A stretch of DNA of 33,211 nucleotides from Cephaloticoccus capnophilus (GTDB lineage: Bacteria > Verrucomicrobiota > Verrucomicrobiia > Opitutales > Opitutaceae). Below are positions 1-8,413 of the stretch, in pieces (the first letter of the stretch is position 1; each line of letters opens with the position of its first letter). The DNA is taken from assembly GCF_001580045.1 (NCBI RefSeq), contig NZ_LSZP01000018.1, positions 1 through 33,211 of the forward strand, in the 5' to 3' direction. A program made the translations under genes and the position numbers. The notes beneath the pieces were generated by a model. It was not told the DNA's origin, made no database searches, and saw only the letters and a program-made list of their open reading frames with translations.

Positions 1-1
1 G

Positions 2-946
2 AATATCCAACTTGAAGCGAATAAGGGCGTCTCTTTAACCGGAGACAGACGGATCAACTCACTCAGGACTTCTTCTAATAAAGAGAATAGATTTGTAAAT
101 CTAAATGGTAGGAAACTTACTATTGGGGCAGGAGGAGTCGTTATGGAGGGCGGGCGGAGTCATATCATTTCCAATGGGATACTGACTTCTAGTGTGGGGA
201 ATATTAAATTTACCGCAGTGGGTAATCAGGTGTATCACAAACTGCCCGTTAGAACCGCTATCGCTAATAATGGAAATATTAAGGTGGGGTTAGAGATAAC
301 CAACACTAGCACCGCCTACAATGGCATTGGGCTCGTCGGGGAACAATCGAATACCTTTACTGGAGATGTGAATGTCATAGGGCGGGCACAATTGGATTTG
401 TCTAAAACTAACGGGGCCGTTGCTATTTTGAGTAATTTAAATCTCAAAGAAGGGGCGATAGTTTCCATATTTAGAAGTAATCAAATTGAACGTGGGGTTC
501 GTGTGCTATTAAAGTCGAAAAGTCAGGCCCCTTCAGTTTTCGGATTTAATGGTCATCATAGGGTTGATCTGAAGGAATCATTTCGTGAATTGAAAGTCGA
601 GGGTCATGCCGTTGTGAGTTTTTCTTTGGATAATAAAGAGCCTCATGGGCGTATCGAGATTGCGCTAGATGACCTAAATGTAATGCAGGGGTCTTACTTA
701 CTGGTGAAAGAGTGGAAGGACGGTCGGGATCGCTTACTTGTGAGAAAGAACAGCGCACATGTGCGTGACTCGCTGAAACGTATCGAGTTTGAGAATCACG
801 ACACGCGCACGGTGAACCTACGCGACTACAATAAAAACTATTGGGAGATCTATGCGCTCGTCCCCGAGCCGAGCACTTATGGTGCAGTTTTTGGCGGCGC
901 GGCAGTGACTTTACTTTTATACCACAGAAGGCGGCGTGGGAAATAA
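2..946 (+). CDS. PEP-CTERM surface protein, C-terminal part (5' truncated)
   Basis: The reading frame is open from base 2, so the window begins inside this gene and only its last ~314 residues are seen. The visible part is rich in short beta-strand-like segments with Asn, Gly, Thr and Val (for example NTFTGDVNV followed by a run with LDLS). That pattern is typical of autotransporter-associated beta-helix repeats in large surface proteins. The end is a textbook PEP-CTERM sorting signal: VPEPSTYG, a hydrophobic stretch of about 17 residues, then the basic tail HRRRRGK. Known for the family: such proteins are exported and then processed by an exosortase, which is not in this window. GC content is lower than in the neighbouring genes, as is common for these repetitive proteins. 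Substrate or ligand unknown. Confidence 0.85.
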   Translation, partial: NIQLEANKGVSLTGDRRINSLRTSSNKENRFVNLNGRKLTIGAGGVVMEGGRSHIISNGILTSSVGNIKFTAVGNQVYHKLPVRTAIANNGNIKVGLEITNTSTAYNGIGLVGEQSNTFTGDVNVIGRAQLDLSKTNGAVAILSNLNLKEGAIVSIFRSNQIERGVRVLLKSKSQAPSVFGFNGHHRVDLKESFRELKVEGHAVVSFSLDNKEPHGRIEIALDDLNVMQGSYLLVKEWKDGRDRLLVRKNSAHVRDSLKRIEFENHDTRTVNLRDYNKNYWEIYALVPEPSTYGAVFGGAAVTLLLYHRRRRGK

Positions 947-959
947 CGCCCGCTGCTGA

Positions 960-1006
960 CCTAGGGCCTGTTCCCGCTTCAAACGTGGCCGCGCTGCGGG
1001 CCTAGG
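960..1006. repeat. Solo copy of the CTAGGGCCTGTTCC module
   Basis: The segment starts CCTAGGGCCTGTTCC, continues with TTCAAACGTGGC, and ends GGGCCTAGG, so its two ends are near-perfect inverted repeats. The same start and the AAACGTGGC part recur beside the structured repeats near 12.2 kb (inverted), 21.5 kb and 28.8 kb. Here the palindromic core of those repeats is missing. It lies between two convergent genes, and the CTAG of its right end supplies the stop codon of the DUF983 gene. Confidence 0.6.
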
Positions 1007-1409
1007 TATGCTCGTCTTCGCCTTGAGCCAGCGGACGCTGGTTAGCGGGGAGGTGTGTCGGTAGGAAAAAGTAGTAAAACCCGAGCCACCAACTGCGCGA
1101 GGGGCGATAGAGTAAAATGGGAATGCCAATGGCCCCCAGCCCGGCGAGGACGATTGTCGCCGTCCACCCAACACGTCCGCTATGCGAGAGAATCGCGAGC
1201 GGCAGCATGTAGCAAAAGAGCGTAACGGCGTAACTGAGTGTGAGTGCGCCTAGGAAAAACCCTTCTTCGCGTTCGATGCGCATCCCGCACACTGGGCACG
1301 CTTTGTTCATCTCAAAGAGGCTGCCTTTTTTGAAGAGCGTCTTGCCGCCGCAGTTAGGGCAGCGGTTGGTGAGCCCTCGGATGAGGATTTGTTGGCGGCT
1401 TACTTTCAA
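1002..1409 (-). CDS. DUF983 family small membrane protein
   Basis: 135 residues. The N-terminal third has two CPxCG zinc-ribbon-like knuckles (CPNCGGKTLF and CPVCGMRIE), followed by about two or three membrane segments (the FFLGALTLSYAVTLFCYML region, and a hydrophobic segment rich in Ile/Leu/Val before LLYRPSRSWWLGFYYFFLP). This order matches the DUF983 family, whose function is unknown. The start is a TTG codon: an in-frame TAA lies about 20 bases upstream and there is no ATG before the first CPxC motif. The gene sits downstream of rpsB-tsf on the same strand but beyond a strong terminator, so it probably has its own promoter. Its final codons and stop overlap a repeat module. Confidence 0.8.
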   Translation of the reverse strand: MKVSRQQILIRGLTNRCPNCGGKTLFKKGSLFEMNKACPVCGMRIEREEGFFLGALTLSYAVTLFCYMLPLAILSHSGRVGWTATIVLAGLGAIGIPILLYRPSRSWWLGFYYFFLPTHLPANQRPLAQGEDEHT

Positions 1410-1452
1410 GGTCGCAGACTGTTTTTATCGGTAGCGGTGTCGCGGTCCCGGA

Positions 1453-1481
1453 CCGAGTCCCCCTGTCGGGGATTCGGTTTT
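1453..1481 (+). terminator. GC-rich hairpin followed by TTTT
   Basis: CCGAGTCCCC and GGGGATTCGG pair over 10 positions (one G-T) around a short loop and are followed by TTTT on the plus strand. No plus-strand gene ends just upstream, so it may instead act in the DUF983 leader or as a back-up to the adjacent minus-strand terminator. Confidence 0.4.
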
Positions 1482-1511
1482 AAAAAAAAGGCCGCCCTAA
1501 ATAGAGCGGCC
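1482..1511 (-). terminator. Intrinsic terminator of rpsB-tsf
   Basis: Read on the minus strand, GGCCGC pairs with GCGGCC around a loop of about 10 bases and is followed directly by TTTTTTTT. It lies 13 bases past the tsf stop codon, the expected place for a rho-independent terminator of the rpsB-tsf operon. Confidence 0.9.
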
Positions 1512-1524
1512 AATGGGAAGGGCT

Positions 1525-2118
1525 TCAGGCGCCCAGTTGGTAGCGGGTGAAGCGGCGGATTTGGATGTTTTCGCCGATCTTGGTGATGAGGGCGGTGAGC
1601 TTCTCCTTGATCGTGACTTCGGGCTGTTTGACGAAGGGTTGATCGAGGAGGACGACGGTCGAGTAGTATTTGTCGAGCTTGCCCTCGACGATTTTCTCAA
1701 CCGCGGCAGGCGGCTTACCCGCGACTTGGGCGGTAGCGATCTCGCGCTCCTTGGCGATGTCTTCGGCGGGGACTTCCTCGCGGGTGACGCAGACGGGGCT
1801 GGCGGCGGCGATTTGGAGGCAGAGGTCTTTTACGAAGGTTTTGAAATCTTCGTTGCGGGCGACGAAGTCAGTCTCGCAGTTGACCTCGATTAGCACGCCG
1901 ACCTTACCGCCGACGTGGATGTAGCTTTCGATCAGGCCTTCCTTGGTGGCACGGTCGGCTTTCTTAGCGGCGGAGGCTGCGCCCTTTTTGCGTAGGATGG
2001 TGGCGGCCTCTTCGGTGTTTCCGTTGGCTTCGGTAAGGGCTTTTTTGCAGTCAAGTAGGCCCGCGCCAGTGGCGACGCGTAGGTCGTTGACCATTTTTGC
2101 GGTAATCTGGGTGCTCAT
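1525..2118 (-). CDS. tsf: Translation elongation factor EF-Ts
   Basis: 197 residues. EF-Ts recycles EF-Tu by exchanging GDP for GTP. The N-terminal UBA-like domain ([19 protein letters not shown]), the hallmark [11 protein letters not shown]-type segment (here [15 protein letters not shown]) and the C-terminal [13 protein letters not shown] stretch are all present in order. It is of the short type (about 200 residues against about 280 in E. coli), lacking the longer coiled-coil insertion. It follows rpsB by 65 bases, the classical rpsB-tsf pairing, and ends at a strong terminator. No clear Shine-Dalgarno is visible before the ATG, so translation may be coupled to rpsB or driven without one. 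Confidence 0.97.
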   Translation of the reverse strand: MSTQITAKMVNDLRVATGAGLLDCKKALTEANGNTEEAATILRKKGAASAAKKADRATKEGLIESYIHVGGKVGVLIEVNCETDFVARNEDFKTFVKDLCLQIAAASPVCVTREEVPAEDIAKEREIATAQVAGKPPAAVEKIVEGKLDKYYSTVVLLDQPFVKQPEVTIKEKLTALITKIGENIQIRRFTRYQLGA

Positions 2119-2183
2119 CTTAAGTTATTCTAAAAGAGTAGGTTACTTGGGTTTGCTTGGCGGCTGTCGCGTGTTGTGCGGGT

Positions 2184-3023
2184 TTATTCCGCAGCAGGCG
2201 CGGTCACAGCGGCCTCGGCGGCCGCTTCCGCTGCTTCGGCGGCGGGTTCTGCGGTCGGCTTCGTGTCGATGCCGACTGCGGCGGCGACGGCTGCGGTCGC
2301 GGCCTTGAGGTCAGCGGCACCGCGTGCGGCGCGGCGGCTGTCGCGCTGGGCGAGCCCGGCTTGCACCGCCTCGACGATTGTTTCGATGATGATGCGGATG
2401 GATTTCACCGCGTCGTCATTTCCGGGAATCGCGTAGGTGAGCCCAGCGGGGTCAGAGTTGGTATCCACTAGGCCGATACTGGGGATGCCGCGACGGCCCG
2501 CCTCGGCGACGGCGATTTTCTCGTGCTGCACGTCGACGATGACCATCGCCGCAGGCATGCCTTCCATTTCGAGGATGCCGTTAAAGTTGCGCTCCATGCG
2601 GCCCATCTCGCGCTTGATGGCGGCCTCTTCCTTGGAGGAGAACTTGGCGAGCTCGCCATCGGTTTCCATCTGACGGTAGCGCTTAAACTTAGCGATGGAG
2701 CGTTTGACGGTCTCGTAATTCGTTAAAGTGCCGCCGAGCCAGCGGTCGACGCAGTAGGGCATGTCGACGGAGGTCGCCGCTTCGCGGATAATGTCTTGGG
2801 CCTGCTTTTTGGTGCCGACGAAGAGGACGTTGCCGCCGTTTGCGACGGTGTCGGTGAGGAAAGCGGTGGCCTTCTTGAGGGCTTCGTAGGTCTTGCCGAG
2901 GTCGATGATGCTGATGCCTTGGCGGTGGTCGAAGACGAAGGGCTTAGAGCGCGGGTTCCAGCGTTTGGTCTGGTGGCCGAAGTGCACGCCAGCGTCGAGT
3001 AGGTCCTTGGGAGTGATGTTCAT
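2184..3023 (-). CDS. rpsB: 30S ribosomal protein S2
   Basis: 279 residues. The start MNITPKDLLDAGVHFGHQ, the FVGTKKQAQDII motif and the DVQHEKIAVAEAGRRGIP / LVDTNSDP motifs are diagnostic of S2, a late-assembling protein of the small subunit needed for S1 binding. After about residue 235 the protein has an added Ala/Glu/Pro-rich tail of some 40 residues that is low-complexity and probably disordered. It is the first gene of the rpsB-tsf operon. The 5' leader carries a stable stem-loop close to the start codon (separate entry), which could be an autoregulatory site. Confidence 0.97.
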   Translation of the reverse strand: MNITPKDLLDAGVHFGHQTKRWNPRSKPFVFDHRQGISIIDLGKTYEALKKATAFLTDTVANGGNVLFVGTKKQAQDIIREAATSVDMPYCVDRWLGGTLTNYETVKRSIAKFKRYRQMETDGELAKFSSKEEAAIKREMGRMERNFNGILEMEGMPAAMVIVDVQHEKIAVAEAGRRGIPSIGLVDTNSDPAGLTYAIPGNDDAVKSIRIIIETIVEAVQAGLAQRDSRRAARGAADLKAATAAVAAAVGIDTKPTAEPAAEAAEAAAEAAVTAPAAE

Positions 3024-3035
3024 ATAACTGCGGTT

Positions 3036-3083
3036 GATCTGTGTTAATACCTTCCAGAAACACAGGTCGGCCAGTGGGCCGCC
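3036..3083 (-). promoter_or_regulatory. rpsB leader stem-loops
   Basis: About 12 bases before the rpsB start a 10-bp stem (GATCTGTGTT with AACACAGGTC on the plus strand, one G-T) closes a 13-base loop. On the mRNA strand this loop contains GGAAGG. A second GC-rich hairpin (3065-3083) shares bases with it, so the two may be alternatives. A structured leader that senses free S2 is known for rpsB in other bacteria; the role here is inferred. Confidence 0.45.
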
Positions 3084-3280
3084 TTGCGATCATGTTAGGG
3101 AGTTTACGTGTGGATGTTGACTGACAAAGAGCGGCGAAAACACAGGGGCGGGGAGGCGAGAGCAAGTGCGTTTTTGGCAAATCGTGGATTGAGGGTTTTT
3201 GTGGGGAGGCGGCCCGGATGGCGCAAAAAAACCGTAACAACTCCATTGACAGTCGTCGGCTGCTCTCCAGTTTCCGCCTT
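3084..3280. other. Divergent spacer between rpsB and tRNA-fMet
   Basis: About 200 bases with no convincing gene. It should hold the rpsB promoter (minus) and the tRNA promoter (plus). On the plus strand TTGACA at 3246-3251 is a good -35 candidate; a 17-base spacer leads to AGTTTC at 3269, a poor -10, six bases before the tRNA. No convincing minus-strand promoter was picked. Confidence 0.4.
3246..3274 (+). promoter_or_regulatory. Candidate promoter of tRNA-fMet
   Basis: A perfect TTGACA stands 29 bases before the mature tRNA end. The matching -10 position reads AGTTTC, which is weak, so only the -35 half is well supported. Confidence 0.3.
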
Positions 3281-3357
<77 letters not shown>

Positions 3358-3366
3358 ATTTCCCAA

Positions 3367-3411
3367 AGCCCTCTCGAAGTCGCCTCGCGCCGAGAGGGCT
3401 TTCTTGTTTTT
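3367..3411 (+). terminator. Intrinsic terminator after tRNA-fMet
   Basis: AGCCCTCTCG and CGAGAGGGCT form a perfect 10-bp stem with a 14-base loop, followed by TTCTTGTTTTT. It lies 10 bases after the tRNA CCA end. Confidence 0.85.
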
Positions 3412-3438
3412 ACGCGCTTTCTGCGCTTCGTCTTACCG

Positions 3439-3933
3439 ATGTTTGGCTGGCTGAAACGTTTTTTTGCAGCGCGCGGTAAATCCCGTTTAAGCGAGACAGG
3501 TGGCGCGGCGAGCGCTGTGGGCGGGCGAGGGGAGCGGCTGGCGCGGGCGCACTTGAAGGCGTGCGGTTACCGGATTTTGGCGGTGAACTGGCGGTCGCCG
3601 AGTGACCGGCGCGATGAGATCGATCTCGTGGTGCTCGACGGAGAGGTACTCGTGTTTGTGGAGGTGAAAACTCGCGCGGCGGCGGCGCTGGTATCGGGTC
3701 GGTATGCAGTCGATGCGCGAAAGAAGCGTGCGCTGCGGCGCAGCACGTACGCTTATCTGCGTGGGCTGAGAAAAGCGCCGCGCAGTGTGCGTTTCGATGT
3801 GGTGGAGGTCGTACTGCCGAAGCCGGACTCGGGCGGGGGGACAGGAGAGCCGCTTATCCGCCATTTCAAGGCATTACCGCTTTTCCCAAAAACGCTGCGG
3901 CTGCCTGGGGGCGAGGGGCTGCGCGGTGATTAG
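3439..3933 (+). CDS. yraN: YraN/UPF0102 family endonuclease-like protein
   Basis: 164 residues from the ATG reading MFGWLKRFF. The frame is open further upstream, but that part runs through the tRNA and its terminator and cannot be coding. The family core is clear: GERLARAHLKACGYRILAVNWR, then DEIDLVVLDGEVLVFVEVKTR, which has the Asp and ExK residues of the restriction-endonuclease-like fold. The usual GEIDL is DEIDL here. Cellular role is not established in general; family members often lie beside rnhB or ribosomal genes. The gene is followed by zwf after about 110 bases. Confidence 0.85.
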   Translation: MFGWLKRFFAARGKSRLSETGGAASAVGGRGERLARAHLKACGYRILAVNWRSPSDRRDEIDLVVLDGEVLVFVEVKTRAAAALVSGRYAVDARKKRALRRSTYAYLRGLRKAPRSVRFDVVEVVLPKPDSGGGTGEPLIRHFKALPLFPKTLRLPGGEGLRGD

Positions 3934-4044
3934 AAAAGCTGCGTATCAATGCGCGCTGTGTTTGAGCGGCGAATAAAACCGGCGGCACACGCTAAGAGAC
4001 CTTGCTTATTGGGAAGCCGGACTAAGAGATTCGCCGTTTTCCTA

Positions 4045-5583
4045 ATGTCTGACTCTTCGCGACATCCTTTCCTGCACGGGCTGAGCAAGCACCGTGGTGC
4101 TCCGCCGACTGTCGTCGTTATTTTCGGTGCTTCGGGCGATCTGACCGCGCGTAAACTCATCCCCGCTGTCTATAACCTCGGCGTGGATAATTTGCTGCCG
4201 ACGGATTTTCACCTCGTGGGCTATGGCCGAAAAGAGATTCCCGACGAGGAGTTTCGGAGTTTGGCGGTAGACTCGATTCGCGAGTTTTCGCGGCGTGCAC
4301 TTCAGGAGGAGGTTTGGGATAGGATCGCGGCCAATACGACTTATGTCGCCGGCGGCTACGATGATCTCGCGGCCTTTGATCGGTTGGCGCGACACATCGA
4401 GGCGATCGAGCGGCAGGTCGGGCGCGAGGTGCAGGTGCTCTTCTACATCTCGACGCCGCCCTCGGTCTTTGCGCCGATTTTGGAGAATCTTGGCGCGGTG
4501 GGGCTTGCCCAAAAACACCTCGGCGCGGCGCATCATGCGAAGGTGATTATCGAAAAGCCCTTTGGCCGAGACCTCACTTCGGCGCAGTCGCTCAACACGA
4601 CGATTCGCTCGGTTTTCCGAGAGCACCAAGTGTATCGAATCGACCACTACCTCGGGAAGGAGACGGTGCAGGACTTGCTCGTGCAGCGTTTTGCCAACGC
4701 GATTTTTGAGCCGTTGTGGAACCGCAACTACATCGACAGCGTGCAAATCACGGTGGCCGAGGAGGTCGGTGTGGGCACGCGCGGTGGCTACTACGAGCAG
4801 AGTGGCGCGCTGCGCGACATGATTCAAAACCACACGATGCAGCTGCTCGCTCTCACAGCGATGGAGCCGCCGGTATCGCTCGATGCGGAGGCGATTCGCG
4901 ACGAGAAGGTAAAGCTGCTCAAGGCGATCCAACCGCTGCGGCTCGGGCTAGGTGGCGATGTTGCGCGCGCGCAGTACGCCTCTGGGATGCGTGATGGACA
5001 GCCGGCCAAGGGCTATCTCGAAGAGGGCGGGATCGCTCCTGACTCGAATACCGAGACTTACGTCGCGCTGCGTCTCTCGATTAACAATTGGCGTTGGCAG
5101 GGAGTGCCTTTCTACTTGCGCTCGGGTAAGCGGATGGCGCGCCGCGTGTCCGAAATCGCGATTAACTTTAAGCAGCCACCTGGGACGCTCTTTGCGGGCA
5201 GCGAGCAGTTTAGTTTGGCGGGGAACACGCTCGCTTTCCAAATCCAGCCAGACGAGGGCCTAAGCCTCATCCTCAACGCAAAGATCCCCGGCCTCCAAAC
5301 GCGTATGCAGCCGGTGAAGATGAACTTCCGTTACGCGACGACCTTTGGCTCAAACACGCCCGAAGCTTACGAGCGGCTGGTGCTCGATGCGATGGTGGGG
5401 GACGGCACGCTGTTTATTCGCGGAGATGAGGCGGAGACCTCTTGGCGGCTTTGCACGCCGCTGCTGGAGCACTGGGAGGCGAGTGGCCGCGAAGGCATGG
5501 ATAGCTATCCGTCTGGTGGGTGGGGGCCGCCAAGTGCCGACGCGCTTTTGGCCGAAAATAACCACCGCTGGCGTCAGCCCTGA
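4045..5583 (+). CDS. zwf: Glucose-6-phosphate 1-dehydrogenase
   Basis: 512 residues, the normal length. It oxidises glucose-6-phosphate with NAD(P)+ to 6-phosphogluconolactone, the first step of the oxidative pentose phosphate pathway. Visible motifs: the N-terminal Rossmann loop GASGDLTARKL, EKPFGRDL, and the active-site stretch RIDHYLGKE with the catalytic His near residue 201. The ATG at 4045 (MSDSSRHPF) is preferred because it places the dinucleotide motif at the usual distance; an upstream ATG at 3949 would add 32 residues unlike the family. opcA follows 98 bases downstream, which supports the assignment. A long minus-strand open frame inside is an antisense shadow. Confidence 0.97.
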   Translation: MSDSSRHPFLHGLSKHRGAPPTVVVIFGASGDLTARKLIPAVYNLGVDNLLPTDFHLVGYGRKEIPDEEFRSLAVDSIREFSRRALQEEVWDRIAANTTYVAGGYDDLAAFDRLARHIEAIERQVGREVQVLFYISTPPSVFAPILENLGAVGLAQKHLGAAHHAKVIIEKPFGRDLTSAQSLNTTIRSVFREHQVYRIDHYLGKETVQDLLVQRFANAIFEPLWNRNYIDSVQITVAEEVGVGTRGGYYEQSGALRDMIQNHTMQLLALTAMEPPVSLDAEAIRDEKVKLLKAIQPLRLGLGGDVARAQYASGMRDGQPAKGYLEEGGIAPDSNTETYVALRLSINNWRWQGVPFYLRSGKRMARRVSEIAINFKQPPGTLFAGSEQFSLAGNTLAFQIQPDEGLSLILNAKIPGLQTRMQPVKMNFRYATTFGSNTPEAYERLVLDAMVGDGTLFIRGDEAETSWRLCTPLLEHWEASGREGMDSYPSGGWGPPSADALLAENNHRWRQP

Positions 5584-5681
5584 GCGCGCCACTTTGCCCA
5601 TGCCGCCTTTATTGGGTGCGCCGCCGTTCCTGCCTGTCTCCTCCCTGATCAAAAAGAAAAACGCCCTGCTAACTCTTCTTC

Positions 5682-6719
5682 ATGTCCTCTGTGTTTGATG
5701 TCCTGCCTGGCGTGGAAATCCCCGTCGGTGAAATCTCCAAGCGGCTTGCTCTCATGTGGAGTCCGCCTGCTCCCGAAGGGGGAGTGGATCCGCCGGATGA
5801 TGCGACTGCGACACAGGTGAACTTTGTCCTGCACTTGGGGCTTCCGACGACACCCGACGAAGCGGCGGCGCAGTTTCAGGCGGTCTTGCGTTTTACGAAG
5901 CGTTACCCGAGCCGGATAGTCATTCTTTGCCCACAATCCGATACCGAAGACAAGGGAGGCTTGGAGATCCGCGCCAAGATTTACGGGAAGTGCTACTTTG
6001 GCAAAACGAAGAGCGACAAACGCTGTGTGGAGGTGGTGACCTTCCACTACTCGCAAGCCGCGCGTGGTTTTTTGGAAAACCAAGTCTCGATCAGCCTTTC
6101 GACTGACCTGCCGCTCTATTACTGGGCATACCGGTTTTCTGCGAGCTCGCGGCTGGCCGATTATCGCTTCCTGCTCAGCCGCGCGGAACGCGTGCTAATC
6201 GATAGCGCAACCGCACCTGAGGATGCGCTGACATACCCGTGGCCGAACTTGAGCGCGCTACGCGACCTCGCCTATGCGCGGTTGCTACCCGTGCGGCAAA
6301 CGGTGGGCCAGTTCTTGGCGGGCTATGCGCCGGAGGCGATTGTGGGCGGGCTTCAAAAAATCACTGTTCGGCACGGGCCTGATTTTGTCGCCGAAGCACG
6401 TGTCATTAGTGGCTGGCTTAGCGAGCGTATCCGCGCCTGCACAGAGGGGACTAAGGTCGATAGCACGGGCACTCACTTTAGGCGTAGTGGCCAGGGCGAT
6501 ACGCAGCGCTCCATCCTTGAGCCTACCAACAGCTCCTCGCTCACAATCGAGTTTCACTACGACTCAGCGGATAAGTTTTTTCGTTGGACGGGCGACTTTG
6601 CCAGTGGGCAGGCGCACTTTGCTGCGCGACTGGCCGACGAGCCTACGGAGGCTCGACTGGATGCGTCGGTAAGCCTGCTCGCGCCTGAACTCGCCCTCAG
6701 CGAAGCGATGTTTTTCTGA
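5682..6719 (+). CDS. opcA: OpcA-like glucose-6-phosphate dehydrogenase assembly protein
   Basis: 345 residues. No catalytic motif is visible. The protein begins with a short beta-rich part, has a segment YPSRIVILCP like the SRVxVL strand of OpcA, and a middle part with LPLYYWAYRF and WPNLSALRDLAYARLLPVRQ, matching the OpcA pattern of DLPxxxWW followed by a WxRLxxWR-like stretch. In cyanobacteria and actinobacteria OpcA activates G6PDH in its oligomeric form and is encoded next to zwf, as here. Identification rests on position and these weak motifs together. It ends 35 bases before the convergent tyrS, with no convincing terminator between. Confidence 0.8.
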   Translation: MSSVFDVLPGVEIPVGEISKRLALMWSPPAPEGGVDPPDDATATQVNFVLHLGLPTTPDEAAAQFQAVLRFTKRYPSRIVILCPQSDTEDKGGLEIRAKIYGKCYFGKTKSDKRCVEVVTFHYSQAARGFLENQVSISLSTDLPLYYWAYRFSASSRLADYRFLLSRAERVLIDSATAPEDALTYPWPNLSALRDLAYARLLPVRQTVGQFLAGYAPEAIVGGLQKITVRHGPDFVAEARVISGWLSERIRACTEGTKVDSTGTHFRRSGQGDTQRSILEPTNSSSLTIEFHYDSADKFFRWTGDFASGQAHFAARLADEPTEARLDASVSLLAPELALSEAMFF

Positions 6720-6754
6720 TGGAGCAGGGGGCGGTGTGTGCGAATCCGGCCTGC

Positions 6755-8065
6755 TTACTCCACCGTGATGACAGCGTAGCTGCGTTTGCCTTTGCGCAGT
6801 AGCAGGTGTTTGCCGAAGAGCAGGTCGGCAGTCGTCACGGAGCGCGTCGGGGCGGTTTCGCGGACGTTGTTTAGATAAATACCGCCGCCGCTGATGTCTT
6901 TGCGCGCTTGGCCTTTTGAGGGGCACAGCCCGCTGTGCACGAGGAGTTCGATGAGCGGCGCGCCGACAGTGGCCTCGCCGTTGCCCGAGTCGCTTTGCGC
7001 TTCGAGCGCGGTTTTGGCAAAGGGGATTGTAGGGATTTCCCCCACGACGTCGCGGAAGGTCGCTTCGCTGATGTCACCGATTTCCGCGCCGAAGAGGATG
7101 GCACTGGCTTTGATCGCCGCGTCCACGGCGTCTGCGCCGTGGACGAGTGTGGTGACTTCGCGGGCGAGGGCTTTGTGGGCTTCGCGTGCGCCGGGGTTAG
7201 CCGCGTGGGCGGCTTCGAGGGACTCGATTTGCGCGCGGCTTAGGAAGGTAAACTTGCGCAGGTATTCGCAGACTTTGGCGTCTTCGGTGTTGATGAAGAA
7301 TTGGTAGAACTTGTAGGGGCTGGTTTTTTGCGGATCGAGCCAGACTGCGCCGCCTGCGGTTTTGCCGAACTTTGTGCCGTCGGACTTGGTGATGAGCGGG
7401 AAGGTCCAGCCCCAAGCAGGCGTGCCCAGTTTTTTGCGAATGAGGTCGGTCCCCGCAGTGATGTTGCCCCACTGGTCGGAGCCGCCAATTTGCAGCTCGC
7501 AGTTGTGGGTTTTGCGCAGGTGGTAAAAGTCGTGGGCTTGGAGGAGTTGGTAGCTAAACTCGGTGTAGCTGATCCCGTGGTCGCCTTCCATGCGCGAGCG
7601 GACGGAGTCCTTGGCGATCATCGCGTTGAGCGAGAAGTGTTTCCCGACGTCGCGCAGAAAATCCAAAAAGCTAATCGGGGCCGTCCACGCGGCGTTATCG
7701 ACCAAGCGTGCGGGGTTGGTCGGCGAGTCGAAGTCGAGGAGCCGTGCGAGCTGCGCCTTGATGCAGGCGACGTTGTGGGCGAGGGCGTCGGGCGAGAGCA
7801 GGTTGCGCTCGGCAGATTTGCCCGAGGGATCGCCGACCATGCCGGTCGCGCCGCCCGCGAGCGCGAGCGGGTGGTGTCCGGCGAGTTGGAAGCGGCGCAG
7901 CGTGAGTTGGCCCATGAGGTGGCCGACGTGGAGGCTGTCGCCGGTGGGGTCGAAGCCGCAGTAGAGCGTAATCGGGCGCTCACTCGCGAGGCGCTCGGCG
8001 AGTGCGTCGAGGTCAGTGCAGTCGGCGAGTAGTCCGCGCCACTTTAGGTCTTCGATTAAATTCAT
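6755..8065 (-). CDS. tyrS: Tyrosyl-tRNA synthetase
   Basis: 436 residues from the ATG reading MNLIEDLKWRGLL. It charges tRNA-Tyr in the cytoplasm. Class I signatures: CGFDPTGDSLHVGHL (HIGH box at about residue 46), the tyrosine site QIGGSDQWGNI, and DGTKFGKTAGGAVWLD (KMSKS-type loop near residue 232). The C-terminal S4-like RNA-binding domain is present (LCPSKGQARKDISGGGIYLNN). A longer open frame upstream adds 31 basic residues unlike the family and is rejected. Divergent from acnA with about 350 bases between start codons. Confidence 0.97.
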   Translation of the reverse strand: MNLIEDLKWRGLLADCTDLDALAERLASERPITLYCGFDPTGDSLHVGHLMGQLTLRRFQLAGHHPLALAGGATGMVGDPSGKSAERNLLSPDALAHNVACIKAQLARLLDFDSPTNPARLVDNAAWTAPISFLDFLRDVGKHFSLNAMIAKDSVRSRMEGDHGISYTEFSYQLLQAHDFYHLRKTHNCELQIGGSDQWGNITAGTDLIRKKLGTPAWGWTFPLITKSDGTKFGKTAGGAVWLDPQKTSPYKFYQFFINTEDAKVCEYLRKFTFLSRAQIESLEAAHAANPGAREAHKALAREVTTLVHGADAVDAAIKASAILFGAEIGDISEATFRDVVGEIPTIPFAKTALEAQSDSGNGEATVGAPLIELLVHSGLCPSKGQARKDISGGGIYLNNVRETAPTRSVTTADLLFGKHLLLRKGKRSYAVITVE

Positions 8066-8198
8066 GGTGCTAGGGTCAGATCCATTTACGCTGGCGCGAT
8101 CGCATGCAAGAACCCAACGCCTTTTGCTCGCGGCTCGCCACTCACGTGTGCTGCGCACGCTCGCCGCTGCGCGGGACTGGGCCAGTGGCGGCGCTGCT

Positions 8199-8235
8199 CT
8201 AGCCTACCACCGCGCTAGCCTACCACCGCGCTAGC
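8199..8235. repeat. Short tandem repeat (2.3 copies of 16 bp)
   Basis: Two perfect copies of CTAGCCTACCACCGCG followed by CTAGC, lying in the spacer between the divergent tyrS and acnA genes. No protein-coding role. It could be slippage or an operator-like array; nothing in the sequence decides. Confidence 0.8.
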
Positions 8236-8413
8236 TTATGGGCGGGGCGTGCGTATCAGTATCGCGGCTTCTATAAGGAAAAACGGTTTGTAAGTCCTCT
8301 ACTGCTTGCGCAACTTCGCGCCCGCTCTCGACCTGCGGCCCGTGCACACCTTGCCTCATGGTTCCGCACCCGGGCCGAGAGCCGTTTCTTTCTCCCTGCC
8401 TAATACACACACG

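Noticed and set aside
4042-4932. 296-codon minus-strand frame
   Set aside because: Antisense to zwf; His/Arg-rich without any domain.
7301-8032. 243-codon plus-strand frame
   Set aside because: Antisense to tyrS, low-complexity composition, no start context or motif.
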